A stretch of DNA of 64,000 bases from Streptomyces sp. Ag109_O5-1 (GTDB lineage: Bacteria > Actinomycetota > Actinomycetes > Streptomycetales > Streptomycetaceae), in contig NZ_RKQF01000001.1 of NCBI RefSeq assembly GCF_003814875.1, forward strand, positions 186,001 through 250,000, written 5' to 3'. Positions 57,315 to 64,000 of this stretch are shown here, one piece after another. The translations under genes and the position numbers were made by a program. The notes beneath the pieces were generated by a model. The model had not been told where the DNA came from. It saw only the letters and a program-made list of their open reading frames with translations, and searched no databases. Numbering within the stretch: the stretch's first letter is position 1; each line of letters starts with the position of its first letter.

Positions 57315-57334
57315 TATCCACGAAGGAAGGCCCC

Positions 57335-57466
57335 GATGACCGAGGCCGGGACCACGAGTTCGTCGGCACGCAGCCCGAACTCGGCGCCGTCCGCCGCCGA
57401 TCGGACCAGCATCGCGCCTTCACAGCCCGCCCGTTCGAAGATCTCCTGGATCTCGTCGTCGACCAT
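57335..57466 (-). pseudogene. Class-A beta-lactamase-like serine hydrolase, 5' part
   Basis: The 44 codons MVDDEIQEIFERAGCEGAML then VRSAADGAEFGLRADELVVP and ASVI end with the catalytic Ser42 of the SxxK motif; Lys45 is the first codon on the other side of the element (55946-55948). There is no signal peptide. In the present arrangement translation continues into the element for about 47 residues (GAFLRGYPGLQAGEE...) and stops. Confidence 0.85.
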
Positions 57467-57544
57467 GACGGAGATCGTGCCAGCGGTACGACGCGGTGAA
57501 CAGGACGGCGGCTTCCCTCACCTGAGGTCCCCGGCCGTCAGCCG

Positions 57545-57577
57545 TCAGCCCCCAGTCCTCAGTCCTCAGTCCTCAGT
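57545..57577. repeat. CAGTCCT short tandem repeat at the thioesterase gene end
   Basis: Three to four copies of a 7-bp unit (CAGTCCT) preceded by two copies of GTCAGCC. It abuts the thioesterase stop codon and could shift the gene end by slippage. Confidence 0.7.
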
Positions 57578-58037
57578 CGTCGCTCGGCCGGAGGATCAGG
57601 CAGGTGGTGGTGGCGTGGGCGATCAGCTTTCCGTTCTCGTCCAGAACCCTTCCCTCGGCCGTGGCGGTGCTGCGGCCGACGTGGATGACGTTCCCCTCAG
57701 CCGTGAGCGTCTGGCCTCCCGTGCGGGCGGCGCGGATGTAGTTGACCTTGAGTTCGAGAGTCGTGTAGCCGACGCCGGCCGGGAGGGTCGTGTGCACGGC
57801 GCAGCCCATGACGGAGTCCAGAAGGGTGGCCCCGATGCCGCCGTGGACGGTGCCCAGGGGGTTGGCGAAGTCGGGCCGGGTGTCGAGTGAGATGACCATG
57901 CGCCCGTGCTCCACTTCGTCGAAGCGCATGCCGAGCAGTCGGCCGATCGAGGGGGGTGCGGTGTCCGTCTGCCGCGCGGTCTGTATCCAGCGCATCAGTT
58001 CGAGGCCGGACAGGGCGCTGAGGTCGGTGGTGGACAC
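57573..58037 (-). CDS. PaaI-type hotdog thioesterase
   Basis: A 154-residue acyl-CoA thioesterase of the PaaI family: NPLGTVHGGIGATLLDSVMG holds the HGG motif and the downstream acidic residue of the hotdog active site; LELKVNYIRAARTGGQTLTA and STATAEGRVLDENGKLIAHA complete the fold. AAGGAG lies before the ATG. The next gene upstream on this strand is a TetR regulator 48 bp away, so a two-gene unit is likely. Substrate unknown, probably an aromatic or medium-chain acyl-CoA. Confidence 0.9.
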   Translation of the reverse strand: MSTTDLSALSGLELMRWIQTARQTDTAPPSIGRLLGMRFDEVEHGRMVISLDTRPDFANPLGTVHGGIGATLLDSVMGCAVHTTLPAGVGYTTLELKVNYIRAARTGGQTLTAEGNVIHVGRSTATAEGRVLDENGKLIAHATTTCLILRPSDD

Positions 58038-58085
58038 GGGGTGGCTCCTTGCTGTGCTGGTACTGGTCGACCTGTGGGTGGGTCG

Positions 58086-58670
58086 TCACTCGTCGCGGAA
58101 GGTGTGCAGAAGCAGCTCGCGGATCTCGGCGGCGGCCGCGTCGAGCGGAGCGGTGCTCTGTTCGGCCCGGCACATGATCACGGCGCCTTCGAGGGCCGCG
58201 ATGACGAAGGAGGCCAGCCGGGTGCTCCGGGCCGGTGCCAGGCCGTGGCGGACGAGCAGCTCGGCCAGCGCCTCCCGCCAGCACGCGAACACCGCCGCGG
58301 CGGAGCGGGCGAGCTGGGGTGCCTCGTCGTTGGTCTCCACGGCGACCGCGACGACCGGACAGCCGACCCGGAAGCCGCTGTCCACGAGCCGGCCCCGCCA
58401 CAGCACGAAGAACGAGTCGACCGCCTCCAGCGGGTCCGGCAGCTCCCCGGCGGCTTCGATCATCTCCGCGATGTAGTCCCCGGACAGCGTCACCGCCTCG
58501 TCGATCAGCTGTGCGCGTCCCCCGGGAAAGTGGTGGTAGACGGAGCCGCGCGGCGCACCGCTGTGGGCGAGGACCCGGTCGATGCTGGTGGCGCCGGCAC
58601 CGTACTCACGGAGCAGGTCCACGGCACCGCGAACCATGCGCTCCCGGCTGTCACTCCTGCGTGGGCTCAC
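58086..58670 (-). CDS. TetR-family regulator
   Basis: A 194-residue TetR protein: RERMVRGAVDLLREYGAGAT then SIDRVLAHSGAPRGSVYHHF is the DNA-binding domain; the C-terminal region with VGCPVVAVAVETNDEAPQLA fits the TetR_C-type ligand domain of the LmrA/YxaF group, many of which control drug or stress genes. GTG 58670 is chosen so the domain starts near the N-terminus; the frame extends 16 low-complexity residues upstream. The exporter gene lies on the same strand, upstream. Confidence 0.88.
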   Translation of the reverse strand: MSPRRSDSRERMVRGAVDLLREYGAGATSIDRVLAHSGAPRGSVYHHFPGGRAQLIDEAVTLSGDYIAEMIEAAGELPDPLEAVDSFFVLWRGRLVDSGFRVGCPVVAVAVETNDEAPQLARSAAAVFACWREALAELLVRHGLAPARSTRLASFVIAALEGAVIMCRAEQSTAPLDAAAAEIRELLLHTFRDE

Positions 58671-58842
58671 CGCGCCACCGCCTCCCGCCGGACCGCCTCC
58701 GGACCACCTTCCCGACACCTACGTTTCGGTAACTTATGCTGTATGCCATAGAACATGCAAGAGGGATGCCCCCTCGGCCCGAGTGCAAGGGCGCACGCTC
58801 GGGTGACACGCGGTCCACGACGCGCGATGCGTTCGCGGTCCG

Positions 58843-60120
58843 TCAGGGGCGGGACTCTTGTCTTGCGGGCACGGGCGCGGCAGCGGCGCGGAGACCCCAG
58901 GGCAGCAGGACGGCGCTGGCGAGGCAGAGGACGCCTGCCACGGCGAGGGCGGCCCGCACTCCGGTCCACTCGGCCAGGAGGCCTCCGGCGAGCATGAACA
59001 CCGGCTGCACCGCCCTCGAGCTCACCGACCAGGCCGTCACGACCCGGGCCATGACGTGGTCGGGCGTGGCGGCCATCCGGTAGGCGACGAAGGACGGGTT
59101 GAACACCCCGGCCGCGCACAGCAGCCCCGTGTCGATGGCGACGAGCACGGCCAGGCCGGTGAGCCCGGAGGGCACCAGGGGCAGCAGAAGCAGCCATGGT
59201 GTCCGCAGGACCCCGAACAGGAGCAGGACACGTTCCGCGCCCAGCCGGCGGGTGAGCGGCACGGTCAGGCGCGAGCCGACGATGCCGCCGAGACAGGGCA
59301 GTCCCAGTGCCAGGCCGTACTGCCACGGGGTGAAGTGCAGCTCGCGCAGCATCAGCACGGTCATCAGCGGAGACGTCATCATCACCGCCCCGCCGAACAG
59401 CATCGAGTTGAAGAAGAGGGGACGGAGACCGCGGTGACCGAGGAGGTACCGCCAGCCCTCCGCCAGACTCCCCCGGCGTGTGGCGGCCTCGGCACCGGCC
59501 GGAGACTCCGGGCGGACCGGGGGCGGCGGCTCGGGGGTGCGCAGGCGGCGGACGCCCAGGGCGGAGAGCAGGAAGGAGACCGCGTCCACGGCCAGCGTCA
59601 CCGTCGTTCCCACGGTCCCGATCAGCAGCCCGCCGACCGGCGGGCCCGCGCTCTGGCTCACCCAGTCCGTGGTCTCGAAGCGGGCCGCGGCCCGGACCCG
59701 GTCCTCCGCCGCCACGAGCCCCTTCAGATGCGCGGTGCTCGCCGCGGAGAACACGATGACTCCCGCCGCCTGCACCACACCCACGACGCACAACTGCGCG
59801 AACGACAGCACGCCCAGGGCGGCCGCCACCGGCACGCTGCCCAGGGCCACGCAACGCACCAGGTCCGCGGCGACCATCACCGGGCGCTTGCGGCGGAACT
59901 CGACCCGGCTGCCGAGAGGCAGGGTGAGCGCGGCACCGGCGACCGCCGACAGCGCGGCGAGCAGCGAGACCTGGAACGCCGTGGCGTGCAGCGCCATCAC
60001 CGCCACCAGCGCCAGCGCGCCCGAGCTGACGGCCGTCCCCGCCGCGCTCACCGCATACGCGCGCCACAGTCGAGCGAAATCCCGTCGGACGGAGTTGAGT
60101 TGAACGGCAGCAGTGATCAC
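58843..60120 (-). CDS. MFS exporter (DHA3-like)
   Basis: A 425-residue transporter: FARLWRAYAVSAAGTAVSSG in helix 1, LPLGSRVEFRRKRPVMVAAD (motif A equivalent) and GRLTV-like GSRLTVPLTRRLGAERVLLL. About 12 helices with a central loop (RRLRTPEPPPPVRPESPAG). The GTG at 60120 is preferred because the 17 extra residues from 60171 are not membrane-protein-like. With the TetR and thioesterase genes downstream on the same strand it forms a possible three-gene efflux/detoxification group. Confidence 0.82.
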   Translation of the reverse strand: MITAAVQLNSVRRDFARLWRAYAVSAAGTAVSSGALALVAVMALHATAFQVSLLAALSAVAGAALTLPLGSRVEFRRKRPVMVAADLVRCVALGSVPVAAALGVLSFAQLCVVGVVQAAGVIVFSAASTAHLKGLVAAEDRVRAAARFETTDWVSQSAGPPVGGLLIGTVGTTVTLAVDAVSFLLSALGVRRLRTPEPPPPVRPESPAGAEAATRRGSLAEGWRYLLGHRGLRPLFFNSMLFGGAVMMTSPLMTVLMLRELHFTPWQYGLALGLPCLGGIVGSRLTVPLTRRLGAERVLLLFGVLRTPWLLLLPLVPSGLTGLAVLVAIDTGLLCAAGVFNPSFVAYRMAATPDHVMARVVTAWSVSSRAVQPVFMLAGGLLAEWTGVRAALAVAGVLCLASAVLLPWGLRAAAAPVPARQESRP

Positions 60121-60390
60121 AGCGGGCGATCCTATGGACCTCCGCCACGACGCCGAACCAAATCCGGCCAACCGGCAACCCGCTCACGATCCCGGCCGTG
60201 CGGTGCGGGCCCCACCCTGACGGGCGAACCACCACCCGACACCCGGAAGGAGCCTCATGGCGAGGCAAACATCCTGGTCGGGGGCTTTGCGACGGTACGA
60301 CGGGCAGAGCCTTCGGTGTGCGACCGGTTGCGGTGCCCCGCGCCGCTTCCCACGGTGGGCCCAAGGACAGCAGTTCTCGAAAGGAAACCC

Positions 60391-61041
60391 ATGCGCGCCC
60401 CAGCCTCCCGCGGCCTTCTCGTCTCCCCCCTGGTCTGTGCCGCCCTGGTCCTCGGACCGGCCGCCGCCACCGCTACCGCCGCCGACGCCGGCCGGGAGGC
60501 GTCGGGACTCCGTGCCACGCAGACGGCCGTGCCGCCCGGCACCGACATCGCCACGCTCCTGAAACGCGTCCACGCGACGGACACGACACGGTACGGCCAC
60601 GCCCTGGCCCCGCTCCTGGACACGCTGCCCAACCTCGCCGGGGAACACGGCACCCGTCTCGACCCGGCCCGGGCCGCCGCCTACGCACAGGCGGTACGGA
60701 AATGGCGCAGCACCCTGCAGGAGCGGCTGAGGCACCTGGACTCCGGCTCCGCCGACCGCGCGCACCGGACCCTGCCCCGCGCGGCCGACCCCGTGGACGA
60801 CCTGGTGAACGCGATCGAGTCAGCGGTCGACAGCCTGCTCAGCTCCCTGCTCTCGCTCGACCTCGACGGAGTGCTGAGCGCCGCCACCGGGCTGCTCGCC
60901 CCGGTCCTCGACACGACCACCGGCCTGCTCGGCGACGCCGTGCCCGCACTGCCGCCGCTGCCCGCACTGCCGCCGCTGCCCGCACTGCCGCCGCTGCCCG
61001 CCACGGACGCCCCGACGGTGACGACGACCGTCACTCCGTGA
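60391..61041 (+). CDS. Secreted hypothetical protein with PLPALP repeats
   Basis: A 216-residue exported protein; signal peptide SRGLLVSPLVCAALVLGPAA then ATATAA. A helical middle (TDIATLLKRVHATDTTRYGH; AAAYAQAVRKWRSTLQERLR) and amphipathic LVNAIESAVDSLLSSLLSLD precede three exact ALPPLP copies from an 18-bp tandem repeat (about 60945-61000). AAAGGAA lies before the ATG. No family recognised; possibly a wall-associated structural protein. Confidence 0.7.
   Translation: MRAPASRGLLVSPLVCAALVLGPAAATATAADAGREASGLRATQTAVPPGTDIATLLKRVHATDTTRYGHALAPLLDTLPNLAGEHGTRLDPARAAAYAQAVRKWRSTLQERLRHLDSGSADRAHRTLPRAADPVDDLVNAIESAVDSLLSSLLSLDLDGVLSAATGLLAPVLDTTTGLLGDAVPALPPLPALPPLPALPPLPATDAPTVTTTVTP
60943..61003 (+). 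repeat. 18-bp tandem repeat encoding ALPPLP
   Basis: Three nearly exact copies of CTGCCCGCACTGCCGCCG, in frame, at the C-terminus of the secreted protein gene. Copy number likely varies between strains. Confidence 0.8.
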
Positions 61042-61083
61042 GGAGTTGAGAGAGGCGGTTGCGGCCGCCGGCAGGTCGGCGCG

Positions 61084-61773
61084 TCAGTGCCCGCTCCATC
61101 CCGGGACCGTCTGCAGGACCTGTTCGGCGACCCGCAACAGCGCCGTGTCGTCGGGAGGCACATCGTCCTGCCGCCAGACGGCGACCTCGAACGAGCCGTC
61201 GCCGTCGTCCTTGCGGTGCTTCGAGACCAGGACGCAGCGCGCGGTGCCGCCGGGGCCCGTGTGCGCCTTCCCGCCGCCGAGGTTGAACTTGATGGAGATG
61301 GTCGGGCTGGAGTAGACGACGGCGGGGTGCCCGAGGACCGTCGTCCTACGCGCGTCGCCCATCAGCTCGCCCGTCTCGGCGACCGATATGTCGTCGTACG
61401 ACGCCGACAGCTTCACGGTGTACGTCTCCAGCGACACGGTCGCCTCGGGCGCGGCGATCTTCGTGCCCCCGGTGAGGGTGATCCACTCCCCGCTGCCGTT
61501 CGCGCTCTCGATCTCCTCCTTCGGCGTCCCCAGGAGGGCCGGGAGGTCCGAGCGGTTCAGGGCCGTACACAACCGGGCGCCGGACACATAACGCGCCGGC
61601 AGGTGGTTCTCCGAGTTCGAGCACTCCGCCGGTCGACCGCTCGCGTCCTTGTGGGCGGCGAACTTGTGCTGGGCCCACAGCCCGCCCATGACACCCACGA
61701 CCAGCACCAGCGCCGCGATCGCCTGAAGAACCGGTCTGCCGCGGTCTTCGGACGCGCTGGAACCTTCGGTCAT
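61084..61773 (-). CDS. Membrane-anchored hypothetical protein (DUF6215-like)
   Basis: A 229-residue protein: one N-terminal membrane helix (VLQAIAALVLVVGVMGGLWA), then an extracellular domain with two early Cys (AECSNSENHLPARYVSGARL, then Cys) and one later (GTARCVLVSKH). The opening CSNSENxLPxRYVSGxxLCTALNRxDLPxLLGTP pattern matches what I recall as the Streptomyces DUF6215 family. GTG 61782 is an alternative start. Function unknown. Confidence 0.7.
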   Translation of the reverse strand: MTEGSSASEDRGRPVLQAIAALVLVVGVMGGLWAQHKFAAHKDASGRPAECSNSENHLPARYVSGARLCTALNRSDLPALLGTPKEEIESANGSGEWITLTGGTKIAAPEATVSLETYTVKLSASYDDISVAETGELMGDARRTTVLGHPAVVYSSPTISIKFNLGGGKAHTGPGGTARCVLVSKHRKDDGDGSFEVAVWRQDDVPPDDTALLRVAEQVLQTVPGWSGH

Positions 61774-61889
61774 ATGCCCCACCCCCGCTGTGCATCCCCT
61801 GTGCGCGCGTGGAGCCTAGCTGATGTTGACGTGAACGGCACAAGCGGCACAGCACCCGAGGTGGCTGCGGATTCCTCCGGGAGTGTTTG

Positions 61890-62639
61890 ATGGCGACAGC
61901 ACGCAGCACGCCGGAGGAGGCAGACGTGGACGCGGTGGGCGACGGGCGGGCCGTCGAGGCGGACGGGAGCGCCCTGGTGGTGCGGCGCGCACCCCGGGAC
62001 CGGGCCCGTGGGGCGGTGCTCGTCCTGCACGGCGGGCAGGAGAAGGGCCGGCAGGCCGCCCGCCCGTGGCAGCCGGCGGCGCTGCGCATGCGCCCCTTCC
62101 TGGGCGTCGCCGCGTCGGTCTCCTCGCCCCGTGAGGTGCTGATCGGACATGTCCGGTACCGCTACCGGGGCTGGAACGAGGGCGCCGACCCGCTCCAGGA
62201 CACCTTGCGCGCCCTGGACGAACTGCGCGTGCTGGCCGGGGACGTGCCCGTGGTGCTGATCGGGCACTCGATGGGCGGGCGGGCGGCGCTGCGCGCGGCG
62301 GGCGACCCCTCGGTGCGCGGAGTGCTCGCCCTGGCACCCTGGTGCCCGCCGGGCGATCCCGTGGTCGACCTCGCCGGGACCAGGATCCTCGTCCTGCACG
62401 GCGACCGGGACCGGGTGACCGAGCCCGCCGAGTCGGCCGCGTACGTACGGCAGGCCCGCGGCGCCGGCGCGGAGGCCGGGATGGTGCTGCTCAGGGGCAG
62501 CGACCACGCGATGCTCCGCCGGAGCCGGGACTGGCATCGCGCCTCCGCCGCCGCGATCAGGCGGTTGCTGCACCCCGAGCGTGACCTCGACGGCTGGACG
62601 GCCGAAGCCTGCGGGACGCAGGAGCCACTTCTGCGCTGA
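61890..62639 (+). CDS. Alpha/beta-hydrolase family protein
   Basis: The 249-residue product has nucleophile Ser in IGHSMGG, acid in LVLHGDRDRV and His in GSDHAML, all in order, so the catalytic triad is complete. GAVLVLHGGQEKG is the oxyanion-hole strand. GGGAG lies 6 bases before the ATG; a TTG directly upstream is an alternative. The family includes esterases and peptidases; the substrate cannot be told. It lies 56 bp before the GH5 gene on the same strand. Confidence 0.85.
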   Translation: MATARSTPEEADVDAVGDGRAVEADGSALVVRRAPRDRARGAVLVLHGGQEKGRQAARPWQPAALRMRPFLGVAASVSSPREVLIGHVRYRYRGWNEGADPLQDTLRALDELRVLAGDVPVVLIGHSMGGRAALRAAGDPSVRGVLALAPWCPPGDPVVDLAGTRILVLHGDRDRVTEPAESAAYVRQARGAGAEAGMVLLRGSDHAMLRRSRDWHRASAAAIRRLLHPERDLDGWTAEACGTQEPLLR

Positions 62640-62695
62640 GACCCACGCTGATAAGGTGCCTCGCCCCCACGCGAGTTCGGCCCGGAGGACTGCTG

Positions 62696-64000
62696 ATGCC
62701 GATCATGAAGCCGGTCAAGATTGTCATATACCTGACAGTCACCTTCCTGGTGCTGGCTCTCGTCGGCACCGCCCCGACGACCGCCGGATCGCGGTCCCCC
62801 GCGCCGGCACCGGTCGCCGCGGCCAGCGGCACCTGGCAGCCGCCGCTGTCCACCCGGGGCCGCTACATCGTCGACGCCGACGGGAACCGCTTCCGCCTGA
62901 AGGCCGCCAACTGGGACGGCGCGCAAGGCTCGTGGACCGGCAGCGGCAGCATCACCGACCCCGCCGAACACCACGCCGGCCAGGACTCCTACGGCATCCC
63001 CCTCGGCCTGGACCGCGCCACCCTCTCCCAACTCCGCGCGGACTTCCACGCGTTGGGCATCAACAGCATCCGGCTGCCGTTCTCCAACGAGATGATCCAC
63101 ACGACGACTCCGGTGCCGGACGCTGCCGTCGCGGCCAATCCCCAGTTGCGCGGGAAGACACCCCTGGAGGTCTACGACGCCGTCGTGGCCGCCCTCACCG
63201 GAGACGGGTTCGCCGTCATCCTCAACAACCACACCAACACCTCCCGTTGGTGCTGCGCCATCGACGGCAACGAGCGCTGGAACACCAGCCAGTCCACCGG
63301 GCAGTGGGCCGACGACTGGGTCTTCATGGCCCGACGGTACGCCGCGAACCCCCGTGTCGTCGGCGCCGACCTATACAACGAGGTACGCCGGAACGTCCTG
63401 GACGACCCCAACTGGGGCCTGGGCGACGACCACGACTGGTACGCGGCCGCCCAGCTCGCCGGCGACCGCATCCTCACCGAGGCGAACCCGAACCTCCTCA
63501 TCGTCATCGAGGGCATCAACTGGACGGGGCTGCCGGTCGACGGACTCCCGCACGGCCGCCCCGTACTCACCCCCGTCCGCACCCTCTCCAACACCCTCGT
63601 CGACGCCCACAAGCTGGTCTACTCGGCCCACTTCTACGGCTACACCGGCCCCCACCACAGCGGTGCCACCGGCATCGGCGAGACCAGCGACCCCCGCTAC
63701 CAGGACCTGAGCCGCGACCAGCTGTACCAGGCCCTCGCCGACGAGGCGTTCTTCGTCACGACCGAGGGCAAGCACTACACCGCGCCGGTATGGGTCAGCG
63801 AGTTCGGCATCGGCGCGAACGAGACGGGCACCGCCGCCCGCACCTGGTTCGGCAACGTCACCGACTACTTCGCCGACCACGACACCGACTTCGCCTACTG
63901 GCCGCTGGTGGGCTGGGAGGGCCACGACGACTGGGCACTGCTGCGCTACGACACCTCCGGGCAACGGTACGGCCTCCTCGACGGGGGAGACTGGCGGGCC
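62696..64000 (+). CDS. Secreted GH5-family glycoside hydrolase (partial, runs off window)
   Basis: ATG 62696 follows GGAGGA. A signal peptide (IVIYLTVTFLVLALVGTAPT...) leads into RGRYIVDADGNRFRLKAANW, the usual opening of GH5 endoglucanase-like enzymes. Acid/base candidate Glu229 lies in DLYNEVRRN and nucleophile Glu369 in VWVSEFGIG; HFYGYTGPHHSG and FAYWPLVGWEG line the cleft. 435 codons are present and the frame is still open at the window end, so a carbohydrate-binding module may follow. Cellulase-like; exact polysaccharide unknown. Confidence 0.9.
   Translation, partial: MPIMKPVKIVIYLTVTFLVLALVGTAPTTAGSRSPAPAPVAAASGTWQPPLSTRGRYIVDADGNRFRLKAANWDGAQGSWTGSGSITDPAEHHAGQDSYGIPLGLDRATLSQLRADFHALGINSIRLPFSNEMIHTTTPVPDAAVAANPQLRGKTPLEVYDAVVAALTGDGFAVILNNHTNTSRWCCAIDGNERWNTSQSTGQWADDWVFMARRYAANPRVVGADLYNEVRRNVLDDPNWGLGDDHDWYAAAQLAGDRILTEANPNLLIVIEGINWTGLPVDGLPHGRPVLTPVRTLSNTLVDAHKLVYSAHFYGYTGPHHSGATGIGETSDPRYQDLSRDQLYQALADEAFFVTTEGKHYTAPVWVSEFGIGANETGTAARTWFGNVTDYFADHDTDFAYWPLVGWEGHDDWALLRYDTSGQRYGLLDGGDWRA

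Larger units (their letters stand above)
55949..57334 (-). mobile_element. tnpB-only IS605/IS1341-type element
   Basis: The 1386-bp boundaries follow from the split host gene. Subterminal hairpins: CCCCCTCC-TGAA-GGAGGGGG at 55960-55979 (right end, downstream of tnpB) and CCCCGGCC-TGAA-GGCCGGGG at 57295-57314 (left end), both 8-bp stems with the same tetraloop. No target duplication, as expected for single-strand (Y1) transposition. No tnpA is present, so it must be mobilised in trans. Minus-strand sequence abutting the left end is GTCATC, and the element's right end finishes GTCAAC, a cleavage-site pair differing by one base. Confidence 0.88.

Noticed and set aside
57545..57577. CAGTCCT repeats as a regulatory array
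   Set aside because: The unit is only 7 bp in three to four copies at a gene end; simple slippage is enough.
58728..58755. Operator-like symmetry (TATG...CATA) upstream of the TetR gene at 58.1 kb
   Set aside because: Arms of only four matching bases; not distinguishable from chance.

Overview
The window is high-GC actinobacterial DNA, almost certainly a Streptomyces. This rests on the codon bias, GTG/TTG starts, BTAD-type (SARP) regulators, an IS701-family element, actinobacterial NadE and LAXTG sorting-signal proteins. Housekeeping genes are nearly absent (glutamine-dependent NAD synthetase is the clearest one). There are many regulators, exporters and secreted proteins and an unusual density of broken genes, which suggests a chromosome arm; that placement is inference.

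Layout. 1-1.06 kb: a CoA-transferase/GntR chimeric pseudogene. 1.1-3.5 kb: a secreted trypsin-like protease with C-terminal repeats and a small anchored partner. 3.9-13.5 kb: two giant SARP-ATPase regulators flank a transmembrane Ser/Thr kinase and a small membrane protein whose extracellular domain resembles the kinase's own, so this looks like an AfsK/AfsR-like signalling locus. 13.7-15 kb: an acyl-CoA carboxylase beta-subunit gene and a secreted hydrolase gene, both truncated tail-to-tail at one junction. 16.4-20.3 kb: a frameshifted MFS gene, three gene stubs, and an IS701-family element with mismatched flanks. 20.5-30.6 kb: membrane proteins, two MFS exporters, a TetR/SRPBCC divergent pair, a decayed TetR/aspartase pair and small hypotheticals. 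30.9-35.8 kb: a LAL-type LuxR regulator and hypotheticals. 36.1-39.2 kb: a wall-anchored (LAATG) protein with a PD-(D/E)XK-like core. 39.5-42.3 kb: two MarR regulators, each divergent from an enzyme gene (VOC protein; amidohydrolase/decarboxylase), with twin palindromic operators. 42.5-45.1 kb: a damaged tartrate-dehydrogenase-like gene, a DUF6069-like membrane protein, chimeric hydrolase debris and a LysR relic. 45.2-48.6 kb: a UvrA-like ABC ATPase and two SnoaL-like proteins. 48.6-51 kb: a monooxygenase and a TetR gene that both lost their 5' ends at one head-to-head junction, a TnpB relic and an IclR stub. 51.3-55.1 kb: a secreted PLD-like protein and nadE. 55.2-57.5 kb: a class-A beta-lactamase-like gene split inside its SxxK motif by a tnpB-only IS605-type element with intact ends. 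57.6-64 kb: a thioesterase, TetR, MFS, secreted proteins, an alpha/beta hydrolase and the start of a GH5 glycosidase that runs off the window.

Two themes stand out. One is regulated divergent pairs with readable operators. The other is a graveyard of genes joined at deletion junctions. The most interesting items are the TnpB insertion, whose predicted guide would match the uninterrupted beta-lactamase allele; the kinase and companion sharing a cysteine-paired extracellular domain between two SARPs, one with an Arg-substituted P-loop; and the surface-anchored nuclease-fold protein.
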